From contig CM023532.1 in assembly GCA_013350335.1 (NCBI GenBank), forward strand, positions 33,047,708 to 33,111,707: a stretch of 64,000 bases of DNA, given 5' to 3'. The notes under the pieces were generated by a model. The model was not told where the DNA came from. It searched no databases and saw only the letters and a list, made by a program, of their open reading frames with translations. The stretch comes from Chimonanthus salicifolius. Its lineage: Eukaryota; Streptophyta; Magnoliopsida; Laurales; Calycanthaceae. Of the stretch, positions 1-10,900 are shown one piece after another. Each line of letters starts with the position of its first letter. Position 1 is the stretch's first letter. The position numbers and the translations under genes are program-made.

Positions 1-54
1 TTTTTGGGGTGAACTGATTTTTCATTTGAGAATTTGTAAGTGAATTACCAGGGT

Positions 55-577
55 AAAAAGTATTGGGACTGGTTTTGAATGAGTTTTACATTAAAAGTAT
101 AGATTATTTATCTAACGATTTATAGAGGACATAAAGTAACTCCTCCTCAGAGACTAGTCTTTTGGACTAAATACCCATCTCGTAACAAGTGGTATCAGAA
201 TCAAATCTCATGTTACCTATGTTAGGAATATTTTCAATGTGAAAATAAAATTTTCCTTCTATATTGGTGTGATCCACCTTATTTGTCTATCATGCCAACC
301 ATCCCTTCTAGATTTTTTGAGCAAAAATCCCAACCTTATTTGTGATGAATTGAGCCACACAATCCCAAGTCCCAACAGCCTCATGTGGATTCAAGAGATC
401 CCTTAGCCAGACGAGTTGACTGGCCTCATGCGAGGGGGATTGTTGGTCTGGCTGCTCCAATTGAATCTCACTTTAGAAGTGTAGAGGGAGATCTAGAGAT
501 TTAAAAAAGAGTTGGGTCACTCTACTTAAACATACTTAGTCTCTTGGACTATATACCAAAAGACTAATACCCAAGTC
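55..577 (+). mobile_element. TRIM-like non-coding LTR retroelement
   Basis: The second LTR begins near 441 with TGTTGG, just after a purine-rich tract (GCGAGGGGGA), and runs to about 577. A diverged first LTR ends near 187; both LTRs share an AGTCT.TTGGACTA.ATACC stretch. At 190 the sequence TGGTATCAGA matches the primer-binding site for initiator methionine tRNA. The internal part is only about 250 bp with no coding capacity, which is typical of TRIMs. A related copy lies at 27493-27842. No clear target duplication was found, and the left edge is approximate. Confidence 0.6.
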
Positions 578-1568
578 CTAGAGAAAAGAAGACATAATAT
601 ATATGTGCAGGTCTGATCCATCCCACCAATTGATAAAGGACATGCTCTCAAGCCATAAACCAAAAACTGCCATTTGAAGTTTTTAGACAATTTTTTGTGA
701 GACTTCAAAACCAAGAAACTTGAGATTTTTTTTTGTTTTGTTTTGTTTTTTTTAATTTCAATCTCAAGATTCAAAACCATTGATTTAGATCACTGAGTTA
801 TAGGTTAACCTTGCACATTTGTAAGCACTTAGTTTCTTTAGATCTCTGCTTGATGACTTGATATCTTCTTTTATCTTGTCCTAAGACTCTGTATCGAATT
901 TTGGCCGGAGAAGAATTTTGATGCCGTGGTTGGAGACACAGCAATCGTGGGCAGACGATGTAAATACGGCGAATTCTCTCAGCCTTATTCCGAGTCTGGA
1001 GTTAGAATGGTGGTGCATGTGAAAGCTCAAGCAGGAAAGGCATGGATATTTATAAAGCCCTTCACAAAAGAGATGTGGGTATTGACAGTGGCTTTAATAA
1101 TGTACAATGGCCTGATTGTTTGGTATATTGAGAGGGAAGGAAATGAACAATCAGAGGGCTCCTTCAGCAACAAAATAGGCAAATTGGTCTGGCTCTCCTT
1201 CAACACTCTCTTCTCTTTGCATGGTAAAAACCCACAACTTTGATAAAGCTACATTTATGAATTATCTTCTAGTCTTAATTTGGGCCTTCTTTCAAAACGA
1301 AAGAAATGCAATATGTGAGAAAGTGACAAAAAGTTTCAAGTCGGTTAATTTGATAAATCAATAACTTCATTTAACACTTGACACCCTCTTGTCAACAACT
1401 AACTTTTGAGAATAAATTTTACCTCAAGAATATTATCATGTTATGGCTTTCTAATATAGTACGAGAGCAGTGTGCATTTGAGAAACCAATGATTCTATTT
1501 AGTCGTTGAGATACTCTTCTCTCAACAACTAATTTTTTAGAGTGAGTTTTACCTGAAAATGTTATTAT

Positions 1569-1809
1569 TAGGACTTAAATTTCTGACCTGATTTAACCCA
1601 AGTGTTATTTTATAACTTTGTGCACTCGGGTGGGGTCGAATTACGTCGGTCAGATCGGGTTGATTGTAAATTTCTCAACCCAACCCCATCCAAATTTCAT
1701 GCGGGTTTTCTTTTTCCCAACTTGAGATACACATACATAACTCAAACTCACTGATTTCTCAAGTCAGGTGATGCGGATCTGGTTAAAACCGATCCAAGTT
1801 TCACTCCTA
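1569..1809. mobile_element. hAT-type MITE inside intron of GLR copy 1
   Basis: The element begins TAGGACTTAAATT and ends AGTTTCACTCCTA, a degenerate terminal inverted repeat of the TAGGGGTG hAT type. The flanking octamers GTTATTAT (1561-1568) and GTCATCAT (1810-1817) differ only by transitions. The interior is rich in CGGGT/ACCCG-type motifs shared with similar elements elsewhere in the window. It has no coding capacity. Confidence 0.55.
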
Positions 1810-2569
1810 GTCATCATCATGTCATGGTTTTCTAATATAATGTAAAAGGTTGAATTGATTCTCTTTTTTCTTCTACAAGGGGAGAGACTCGGCATCAATC
1901 TATCTCGAATGGCCATGGTGGTGTGGCTGTTCGTGGCACTGATCTTGACTCAGAGCTACACAGCGAACCTCTCATCAATGCTGACAGTGCAGAAACTAGA
2001 ACCCAGTGTCGTCGACGTCGAGTCTTTGAGAGAGAGCAAAGCCATCATAGGATGCGACCAAGGTTCTTTCCTCATGAAATTTCTGGAAGAGGTTCTGCAT
2101 TTCGATAGCAAATGCATCAAGCCATTCGCCAACGGAGAAGACTACCCAGCAGCTCTCCGGAGCGGCGAGATTAAGGCAGCCTTTCTTGAAGTTCCTTACA
2201 TCAAATATCTGCTGGCCAAGAACTGCAAAGGCTACATGGCTGCAGGCCCAACCTATGAAATTGGGGGATTTGGCTATGTAATCCTCTCAACCTTCGACAC
2301 GTAGTTGGTACTAACGCTTTTTTCAAAAGACTCTTCAATTTATTTTGACTTGAAATTTTGTTTTTAAAACTCCACAAAACTTAATTTTACTTCATCTCAT
2401 GATTAATGGGTTCTTAATTTTTATGATTAGAGTAAAAAAAATAAGATATACTAGATTCGATTCTCATTCCTTTGATATTATAGTTCAATTTTTTCTATCA
2501 TCTCTTCCAATTAAAAAGAATTTAATTGTCAATTATTGTCACTTTTTCTTTTTATCTTGCATAGGATAG

Positions 2570-2700
2570 CTCAACTAGTTCAAAAATTAGAGCCTTGGAG
2601 GTCTTGTGCATTCAGAATTTTACTCAATTTCTTCTTACTCGAGAGAGGTGGAGATTTCATAGTTCTTTTATCATTAAAAAGAATAATTTAATGAATACTT
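2570..2700 (+). repeat. Truncated tRNA-derived SINE in GLR intron
   Basis: It starts GATAGCTCAACTAG, an A-box-like motif, and ends in ATCATTAAAAAGAATAA. The sister copy at 33071-33245 keeps the B-box-like GTTTGAACTCC and a longer middle part that is deleted here. The repeat was present before block duplication. Confidence 0.45.
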
Positions 2701-3558
2701 CCAACTATTTCTTATTGTTGAATTTTTTACTTTATAAGAAAAGGGTTTTGATCTACATTGATAGAAACTCTCGAAATTAGATCTTAATAAATTATGAAAT
2801 TTGATAATGACTGTGAGGATGATAATGATTGACAGACAATATCTCATAACAGGTGTTCTCAAAAGGCTCACCCATCGTGGCAGACATTTCCCAGGCGATT
2901 TTAAAACTGCGAGAGGACGGAAAAATCAGAGACCTGGAGAAAGATTTGATTCTATCAACAAGCTGTTCGAGTTCAGAGGTTGAAGATGAGAATGGCAGCT
3001 TGAGCTTGGATAGCTTTTGGGGGACTCTTTGCAATCACTGGAGCAACATCAACCTTAGCTCTTTTGCTCTTCATTTTAAAAAGACTTCATCAAAGTTGGT
3101 GGAATCGATGCTTGAGACAAGCATTTCTTGTGGCTGTGTTGGTTCGTCAACTCATCTTGGCCTCCTTGGGAAAACATTCATCCATGCCAACTAGAAGGCA
3201 AGACCAGCATCCCAACTCAGTTGAGTTGACTGAGTTGGGAACAACAACCTTCTCTCGATGAGTTCTCTTACAAAATACCATCTCTTAGATACGCTTTGTG
3301 TAGTTTCCCTTTTTTTAAATGTAAAGATGGAAATTTGTACATATTTGCCCATTTTTCATTTTTTTTAACTACTAAGTGACGTCCATATGTAACCATTCTA
3401 AATTCTTGACAGTCCCTAATTTTTGTGTATTATAAAATGTTTTTTTTTTTTAACTCAGTTCATTTGATATTGGTGATGGGAATATCACTTTTGATTAGTA
3501 ATAAATAAATTAAAAGGTAGTATATCAAAATTAAAATATTAGATCGGAGTAAAACTTG

Positions 3559-4053
3559 GATGAATTTTGTACAAAAAATTCTATTAGCTATGCTCAGATT
3601 GGACATCCCCCTCCATTGCATTATGTTACCCAATGAGATTGCAAAGTTCATTAAATACTCCCATGTCTCCCAATGGCACTATTTCAACCATATTAGAGCT
3701 ATTAATTCCCTCCTTAGCAAGTTCTGCTTTAGTATTGTTCAAATTGATTGCTGCAAAAAGGACTCTGCTCGGGTGCTCTCTACTTTTTCAATGACTGGCA
3801 ACAACGACATATTTTATTCTATGGATATAGCATCGACTAACAACTGATCATCAGTTTGCTGACCTCTTTTATTCTGGCTTACTTTCTTTGTACAAATTGC
3901 TGTACATTGTTTTGTTGGTTTTGTTGGGTGTTGGCTTTTTTGCCATATATCTCCTTTCTTTCTCCTTACCAGGCCCAGGCTGTGGGCAAAACTTTTGTAT
4001 CTTGGGCTCCTTTTTTGTTTGAATAACTAACCATATCATTCAAAAAAAAAAAA
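3559..4053 (+). mobile_element. 5'-truncated LINE insertion with poly(A) tail
   Basis: The insert ends in a run of As and is flanked by AAAACTTG at 3551-3558 and 4054-4061. The sister block at about 34110 has an uninterrupted GAGTAAAACTTGATC, so this is a recent insertion in this copy only. The 5' part reads as the C-terminal end of the RNase H domain of a plant LINE (WHYFNHIRAINSLLSKF). The 3' part contains the GGCCCAGGCTGTGGGCAAA tail region, as in LINE 3' ends. It is not functional. Confidence 0.75.
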
Positions 4054-4260
4054 AAAACTTGATCCGTAAAATCATCAAACATTGTACACATGGTACTTTT
4101 TTGAACAATTTGGAAATCCTTACATAATTTTAATTTAGAATTAAATAAAGTATTTTTACTTACATTTGACATGTGGCATGTAGGGGTAGTGGGTCTACTA
4201 TATTAAATATAAAATTGTAGAGTATCTATAGTCAAAAGTCCACCAAAAGCCAATACTAGT

Positions 4261-4425
4261 ATGTAACTCAATTGGTTTCCTCCCAAGTCAGAGAGTGGGA
4301 GATTACGAGTTCGAGCCCTCTGATCTAACCTTGATGTGTCTTAGGGGTAGTGGGCTCATCCGTGGGGCTTTAGTAAAACTTTGTTTGAATTTTCCACACG
4401 TTAATCCAAAAAAGAAAAAGAAAAT
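4261..4425 (+). mobile_element. tRNA-derived SINE with target duplication
   Basis: A-box-like GTAACTCAATTGG and B-box-like GAGTTCGAGCCC lie 40-50 bp apart near the 5' end, as in a pol III promoter. The 3' end is CCACACGTTAATCC followed by A-rich sequence. An 11-bp direct repeat CCAATACTAGT flanks it (4250-4260 and 4426-4436). The equivalent site near 34768 has a single CCAATACTAG and no insert, so the insertion postdates the block duplication or was never shared. Confidence 0.8.
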
Positions 4426-4778
4426 CCAATACTAGTCATTTGATCCAAATGCATTTAAAATTAATAATAATCTCTATCATTATTTCAATGTATTTGAATA
4501 GGGGACTAGACATGATCTTGGCTTAAAACCTTCAATAGAAAAGTTTCATGTTATTTTAATTAAGTAACATATTATGTTACTTTGACATTCTCTCATGTGA
4601 TCCTGTCAGCCAATTGACTCCATCATATTGTATTCAAGATTATGAATTTCACAAGCAACAAATTTTAGGGCCAAACATCATTGTTACACATGATTTAATA
4701 ACACAAATTAACGATGAAATGCTCATTAATTTCAATGCATTTGAATTAAATGACTGACAATGATCTTCAACTTTCTCT

Positions 4779-5154
4779 CAGGGGTAAAGATATCGGACGA
4801 TACAAAACATATCGGTCGATATATATCAGTTTTTAAACACTGCATTATATCAGTCGATACGTATTGTATTGGTTGTACACACTATTTCTCAGTCGATATA
4901 TCGGCAATATATCGGTCTCTTTTTTTTAAAAAAAAAAAGTCAAAACGGTGATGGGCCCGAGTTGATATCTCCGCCGATATTTACGTTTTCAAAATTTTTA
5001 AAAAAAAATTCAGATTCCTTTTGGGTTATTTATTTATTTTTTAATTTAGAAAAAATAAAATAATAATAAAATACTGATATTTAAAAAAGAAAGCAAAAGA
5101 GGAGAAATAAACTTATTGACTGAGATCTCAACCAAGCCGAATTTTGTACCCCTG
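4779..5154. mobile_element. hAT-type MITE rich in TATCGGCCGATA-like palindromes
   Basis: It begins CAGGGGTAAAGATATCGG and ends TTTTGTACCCCTG, an inverted repeat of hAT type. The inside carries many ATATCGG / CCGATAT palindromic words and a central A/T-rich region. The orthologous copy is at 35114-35537. A separate insertion of the same family lies at 34250-34707. A clean 8-bp target duplication is not evident here. Confidence 0.55.
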
Positions 5155-5391
5155 TTCTCTTTCTCTCTCATCTCTACAATTTCAGTTTTGATTAATTCCT
5201 ATGATGTTATATTAAAGTAACTTTATTATTTTATTAGTCAAATGTTTTGAAGTTGCACTAGCCAATCTTTTCTCATGAAAATAGTCCTGTCAGCTGGTCT
5301 TACACAATTATGTCGGGCCTTAAGATCTTTAGTTGTTGATTTCATTATAAACGCCATTTTAATTTTCCTTTACTATCAAATTTGTTATATG

Positions 5392-5512
5392 AAATATGGG
5401 AGTTCAAGGGTTCGAGTTCTCGTACTCTAACTTTGGTATGCCTGAGGAGTAGGGGTCCATTGATGGGAGTTTTACGTTGGATATTCTACGGTTTTCCACA
5501 TGTAAATTTAAA
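5392..5512 (+). mobile_element. 5'-truncated tRNA-derived SINE
   Basis: It contains a B-box-like GGGTTCGAGTTCTCG and the family 3' end TTCCACATGTAAATTTAAAAAAA but lacks the A-box half. The sister block (about 35760) has no matching insert. The boundaries are approximate. Confidence 0.55.
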
Positions 5513-6059
5513 AAAAAATTATTAATATTTTAACTATAGGAGAAGTTGAACCTAAAATCTTTAATTTAATTCTAAAAAGTTAAGTGAAATAAAAAAAAAT
5601 CACTTAAAAATATACAAAACATTTAACGTATCTTCTTACATTTGCAAAGAAGTTCCTAAGTTCCTAAAGATACGAGCCTATGAGACACCTTTTTGCAGCA
5701 AAGAACATCACATGAATGAAGTTGCAAACTTTAAGCATTTGCTTGTTCTGACCCTTCCTTGTTGTTGCTAGCGAGTTTCATTCTAATAGAACTCAAAATT
5801 TAATAAAAAATTAAATTATTTTGTTTATTTTAATTATTGAAATAAAATGAAATTAACAGTTTAAACTATAAACATATGAACAAGACATGACAAAGACCCC
5901 ATTGAACTAAGTAAAAATAACTCGCTTAGTCAAACATGTCTATGTCTGCAATTAAATTTCGGCTTTCTTATTTGTCTTTCATAGACTACTAACATAGAAT
6001 CATCCCAGCAAGCAAATGCTGCAGCAGCCCACTACTTTTTCAATATATCCATTATCACG

Positions 6060-6453
6060 TATGGGTAAAACTTGGGTCGGGTTTTAACCCGACTTGCATG
6101 ATCCGACTTTTGAAATAAAATGGGTTAGGTTTTATATTTTTAAAATTAGAGTCGAATTGAGTTGAAAAAAAATCCGAATTAAATTCGGGCCGAATCGGAT
6201 CAAGCTTTTTTCAAAATTGACTCGACCCAACTTAAATTAACCTGACTAAACTTACTCAAAAAAAAAATTTATATAGCACCCAGGTTGAGTCGGGCCAGCA
6301 CTCGGGTTAAGTTGGATCAACAATTCGAGTCAGATTGATTTGAGCAATTAGATTTAACAATTCAGGTCAGATTGATTAGGGTTCAATAATTTTTTATATA
6401 GGTTTGATTAGATTTATTAAAATTCGACTCGACCAATCTGAATTTGAGCCCTA
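6060..6453. mobile_element. hAT-type MITE with CGGGTC/GACCCG words
   Basis: It starts TATGGGTAAAACTTGGG and ends AATTTGAGCCCTA, a degenerate inverted repeat. The flanking octamers TTATCACG and TTATTACC match at six of eight positions. The interior consists of GTCGGGTT / AACCCGAC words. A 5'-deleted equivalent lies at about 36045-36260 in block B, so the insertion predates that duplication. Confidence 0.5.
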
Positions 6454-6727
6454 TTATTACCTTAATTGCTGGAATCCATACCTAAATGTGCAGAGATCAT
6501 TCTCTTTATTTGAACGAGAACAAATAAGGATACTTATAAAAAAAGTTTATTTCTGAAAAAAAAAAAAAAAAAAAAACGTCTTCAAAAGACTTGATTTTAA
6601 GGGTACAGATATCAGGAGGGTCGGTGCCGATAATACTTCTATGAAGATTGCAGCGTACGTAAATCTCTTAATTCAACGTAGGAACTGGCCATGGAGGATC
6701 ATATACAGTTAAATATTTCTTAACTAT

Positions 6728-6881
6728 ATCACAAAGTAGTTATCCTATATAAATTTTGGAATTGTTTCAAAATAATTGTCTCATTTATATTGGAGTAGAT
6801 ATGGAGTGCTAGCCTTATATAGAGAGTTCTTTAAAAAATACAAATATTTCAAATGAGACAACTAAAATGGGATGGAGCGAA
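6728..6881. mobile_element. Degenerate Stowaway-type MITE remnant, block A only
   Basis: The sequence resembles the clean Stowaway element at 30365-30556: both share TTATATTGGAGTAG, GAGTGCTAG.CTTATATAG and a GACAACTAAAAT-GGATG/A-GAG end. Blocks B and C (near 36535 and 55400) run CTATATATTATTTATT without it, which is a plausible empty TA site. Confidence 0.55.
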
Positions 6882-6918
6882 TATTATTTATTTGATCTTA
6901 TTTGATTCTTGAATTTTT

Positions 6919-6960
6919 TACTTTTGACTTTGGACTTTGGACTTTTGACTTTTGACTTTA
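6919..6960 (+). promoter_or_regulatory. W-box-like TTGACT cluster upstream of GLR copy 2
   Basis: A short tandem array of TTGACTT / TGGACTT units contains three TTGACT hexamers, which fit the WRKY W-box core TTGACY. It lies about 1.0 kb upstream of the GLR start. The same array occurs at 36571-36615 (five TTGACT) and 55437-55457 (two). A regulatory role is inference; it may be only a microsatellite. Confidence 0.3.
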
Positions 6961-7312
6961 AACATAATTATTTTTATAATTAGTATGAATGAGTCCACAC
7001 ACTTTGGCAATTAGATAAGTGACTACTTACTACATGCTAGTAGAAGCATCATAGGTTGAGGTATGATTTATTAAAAAAAAAAATTGAATATAAGTATCAT
7101 CTGAGTTGTTCATCCAATTAATGTAGCATCGTGATTCATAAGATTATCATAAAAATATTCTATAATAGTTGAGTTTTCGATGTCTAAATTTCTAATGTAA
7201 AGATAATTAGATAGAAGTGAAAATTTTATTTAAATTTTAATAAGTTTATTCTCTAAGTGTCCCTCTAAAAGAGACATGACTTATTTTAAAAGCTAATACA
7301 AAAGTTTTTTTT

Positions 7313-7468
7313 TTTTTAAATTTAAGTGTGGGAAACTGCGGGATACCCAGCATAAAACTCCCATAGGTGAGTCTACTATCCCTATGGCACACCAAGATTA
7401 GGCCATAGGGGCTCGAACCTATAACCTTCCACTTCTCCGGAGTCAATCAATTGAACTACACCCATATC
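7313..7468 (-). mobile_element. tRNA-derived SINE, antisense, upstream of GLR copy 2
   Basis: On the minus strand it reads GGGTGTAGTTCAATTG (A-box-like), then GGTTCGAGCCCC (B-box-like), and ends CCCACACTTAAATTT plus As. It also occurs at 36930-37085 and 55812-55975, so it was present in the ancestor of all three GLR copies. Confidence 0.7.
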
Positions 7469-7559
7469 GATATAAAGACGATTGTTTCCTTTTGAAAATA
7501 TGCTCACCTTAAGTTTTTCCAATTTTTTTCCCTTTACTAATTATTCTTCTATATTTTTA

Positions 7560-7977
7560 AAAAAAAAAAAAAATTGATGAACGATAGGATCGATTCTAAC
7601 AACTACGTGTGCCTCCCGCGTAGAAAGAAAAGTTCAGCCAGACCCAGCTTGGTAGTTCGAGAACTCAGACCGAAAGATTCCTTACTTGGAATATTGTTTT
7701 ATACTTCTAGAACAGTTGGAGATTCCTTACGTCCTGATTTACTATTTGCGTGGAAATTGGAAGGGAATTGAAGGAGAGTTCATGACTGATGACCCTTGAC
7801 TGACACCAACCATTTCTTCTTACCATGGATTTTTCTTCTTACAAAGTTATAATAATTGAAGAAGAAGAGGACTTTGAATGAAATGTCTCAGTTTCATGAT
7901 TTGAGCTCATTTTTGTATGCTTTCCGGGGTTTTCCCCAGTTCTGAATGAATCTTACTCAAATCGTTAAAAAAAAAAA
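7560..7977 (+). promoter_or_regulatory. Conserved 5' flank and probable leader of GLR copy 2, with upstream ORF
   Basis: This segment is conserved upstream of all three compact GLRs. It holds a small ORF (7574-7771, or 7577 from the second ATG; 65 codons, Arg/Lys/Ser-rich) that recurs at 37145-37375 and 56071-56303 with substitutions and different ends. There is no domain in it that I recognise. The rest (CTTTCCGGGGTTTTCCCCAG and an A-run just before the ATG) looks like an untranslated leader. No exon coding for an amino-terminal LIVBP domain is visible here. Confidence 0.4.
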
Positions 7978-10900
7978 ATGTCTCAGTTTCGGCCTCTATT
8001 CCTTTTCCTATTACTGATATCCATGAAAGGATGGGCTACAGCTGCAAGTGGTAAACCTAAACCTCTGAGAATTGGTGTCCCTGCAAATTCTCCATGCCCC
8101 AAATATGTGGATGTAAGGTGCAACAACACTTCTAACCCAGCATGCTTTCAGGGTTTCTCCATCGAAGTCTTCCGGCTTGTATTGAAGCGAATCCGTTACC
8201 GGTCTCGCTATGAATTCATTCCATATGAAGGATCTTATGATTCTTTGATCAAACAAGTTTACCGCAACGTGAGTTTCACGAATTCCCTTTGATTTTCTTG
8301 ATTAGATCTTCTACGTTCTGATTATAACTTCTAACAACATTAACAAAGGGTAAAATCTTTGTGCCTTTAAAATGATATAAAGTGGATTCTAAGAATAAAA
8401 TGCTAAACTTTTTTTTATTTCCTATATGTTAGAATATTGGCTCGATTTGGCCTAGTTCGACTTGTCTTTCTTTTCTTATTAAGAGAGACAAAACATAAAG
8501 TCTCTTGGTTTTGTTGGGTGGCCCTTCTCGGGCAACTGTGAGTTTGGTTGTCTGCAAGAGAGAGTTTGATGGTGAGATATTGGGTTTGGAAATATTTTCG
8601 TTTCATATTAGTAGATCTTTTTTGATTCCTGCTCGTGGATGTAGGCCTTGGTCGAATTACGTAAATCTGTATCTCTATCTTCTTCATTTAGATGTTGATT
8701 TTGTATTTTGATTGCTTTGTTGCTATTAGATTTTCTGATTTTTTGCATCAGCACTATAGATATTTAGATGTTTTTCTTTTTCTCTGTGGCGAAGAAATTC
8801 GATGCAGCAGTTGGCGATACATCTATTGTGTCGCATCGGTTCCATTACGTAGATTTCTCCCGACACTACACAGAATCGGGAGTGAGAATGGTGGTTCTTG
8901 AAGAAAAAGCAGGAGGAAAAGCTTGGATATTTGTAAAACCATTCACTAAATGGATGTGGGCAGCAACAGGAGCCATTTTCTTGTATAATGGCTTAATCGT
9001 CTGGTTAATGGAAAGAGAAGGCAATGAAGATTCAAAGGGCTCCTTCCGCAATCAAATTGGAAATTGGATCTGGCTCACCTTCACCACTCTCTTCCCTATG
9101 CATGGTAAAAAACCAGCTTTTACCTACATAAAATCTAAAGTTTCCGGATTGATCAATTGCTTTTTTGGAGGTCATATAATTCATAGTTATTTTCATATGA
9201 TCTAGTTGATTTTCTAACATAGTTTTGCATCTTTCCCATTGAATACTTGGATTTAACATTCTCTTTCCTAACATTAAAATTTGGAATCTAAGATCAAATG
9301 TTAAGATGATTAAATAGATCTCAAACTATTAGCGCACATGGTTGACCTTCCATATTTATATTATTCTATATTTGTCACGCAGACTTGTACATCTATATAT
9401 ATATATTTTGTATAATTAGAGAGACACAATTTGAGTAAAAATATTCCAAAATTCTACACGAACTCTGTATACAAGACTCCCAATTGATGCTATATACACT
9501 TTAAATTTGAAGACTTTATATGGTGGGTGCTATCCTCAGTTACCCATTGATCTACTAAATGAAGTATCACAAATTAGCCATTGACCCAGATGGTGTTCCA
9601 ATTAAAATTTCTAAATGTATATAGCAATTTTCCATGAAATGACATTTGAGGATGACATATATAATTTAGAGTCTTTTGGCCTAAAAAAATGACAATATGA
9701 TGCCTTCATCATCTTCATTAGAGTCATTGATTCCATTTTGTATAAACTTGAGCTCAATTGCCTCGAGGTTTTAGGATTAGACCAAAGATCTTAGATTTAA
9801 CTCTTTTCAAAACAGCTTAATACACGAGTCACATATGGTTTCATATATATATATATAGAAATTAATCTCACCTCCTCTATTATGATTAAGAAAAAAAAAA
9901 TGAAAAGATATAGTTAAAAATAATAGACTTTCATGAGGTTTTCCCATAGATATTTGCAATTGCATCTCTATTTCACTTTCTCAAACATGAAAAGTCCACC
10001 CATGTACTTGGATTGGTGTTCAGTGTATCGAAAAGAATGCATTACATTCTTCATATTATCTCATTAAACTTTCGAGATAAAAAGTCACACACGCTCAGAC
10101 TAATCTCTCTATTGGTTGGAGAACAGAAGTATGAAATCTTCAAACCTCTAAGTCGGCCTTTGACCGACAAAACTCACCATCTTATTGCCTTACTTCCTTG
10201 TTGTAGGAGAGAAACTCCGAAGCAATTTGTCTAAGATGGCTATGGTGGTATGGCTGTTTGTGGCCCTAGTCTTGACACAAAGCTACACGGCCAGCCTCAG
10301 TTCATTGCTAACCATTGAGCGGCTGAAACCAAGTGTTTTAGACGTGGAGACACTGAAGAAAACAAAAGCCACTGTTGGGTGTGAGAGTTCTTTCGTAGTA
10401 AATTACTTGGAAAATGTTGTGGGTTTTGACAAGAAACACATCAAGACATACACATCAGTAAATGAATATGCAGGAGCTTTAAGAAGAGGAGAGATCAAAG
10501 CCGCCTTCTTTGAACTTGCTTATATCAAAGTCTTCCTTGATGCAAATAAGAAGGGTTTTACTGTCACTGGACCCACCTTCGAAATTGGAGGATTTGGCTT
10601 TGTAAGTACTTTTTCATCATAATAATATTATTGTTAGGTATAGTTTTTTCTTTTCTTTTTTAATTCCATAGCGAGTGCTCCAATGGGATTTGAATGTGAA
10701 TCTAATCCAAGTCCTCCGTTCATAAATGGAGCTTCTTGACCTCAGGCCATGCCAACCCCCTTTGAATTAATTGTTAAGTATAAATATTACCAATTGTTTT
10801 CAATTTACTCTTGAGTTGTTTTATATGACCATTAATGATTGATAGTACCATAGCTTATCTAGTGCTCCAGCACTAGAGAATTAGGATTCTTAAGTAATGT

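Larger units (their letters stand above)
914..3261 (+). pseudogene. GLR: Glutamate receptor-like channel (GLR), 3' part, frameshifted in last exon (copy 1)
   Basis: Three exons of a plant ionotropic glutamate receptor homolog can be read: 914-1223, 1880-2277 and 2853-3261. Exon lengths (310 and 398 nt) and intron phases match the complete paralogs downstream. The first exon encodes the end of S1 (NFDAVVGDTAIV, conserved Arg after IVG), M1 and the start of the pore loop. The second encodes the rest of the pore, M3 with the SYTANLSSMLT signature, and most of S2 (LEVPYIKYL). The third starts VFSKGSP and leads into M4. A run of five Gs at 3019-3023, where the sister exon at 33574 has four, shifts the frame inside M4; M4 and the tail continue in the next frame to a stop at 3259-3261. 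The exon encoding the start of S1 is not visible in 1-913 and is either upstream of the window or lost. Probably a pseudogene, unless the insertion is a sequencing error. Confidence 0.85.

Noticed and set aside
526..780. Minus-strand open frame of 84 codons
   Set aside because: It overlaps the TRIM LTR and a T-rich run. It is Lys-rich because of the A/T tract, with no domain.
8415..8687. Minus-strand frame in GLR intron 1, repeated in copy 4
   Set aside because: It lies in an intron; conservation follows from the recent duplication, and copy 3 does not keep the frame.
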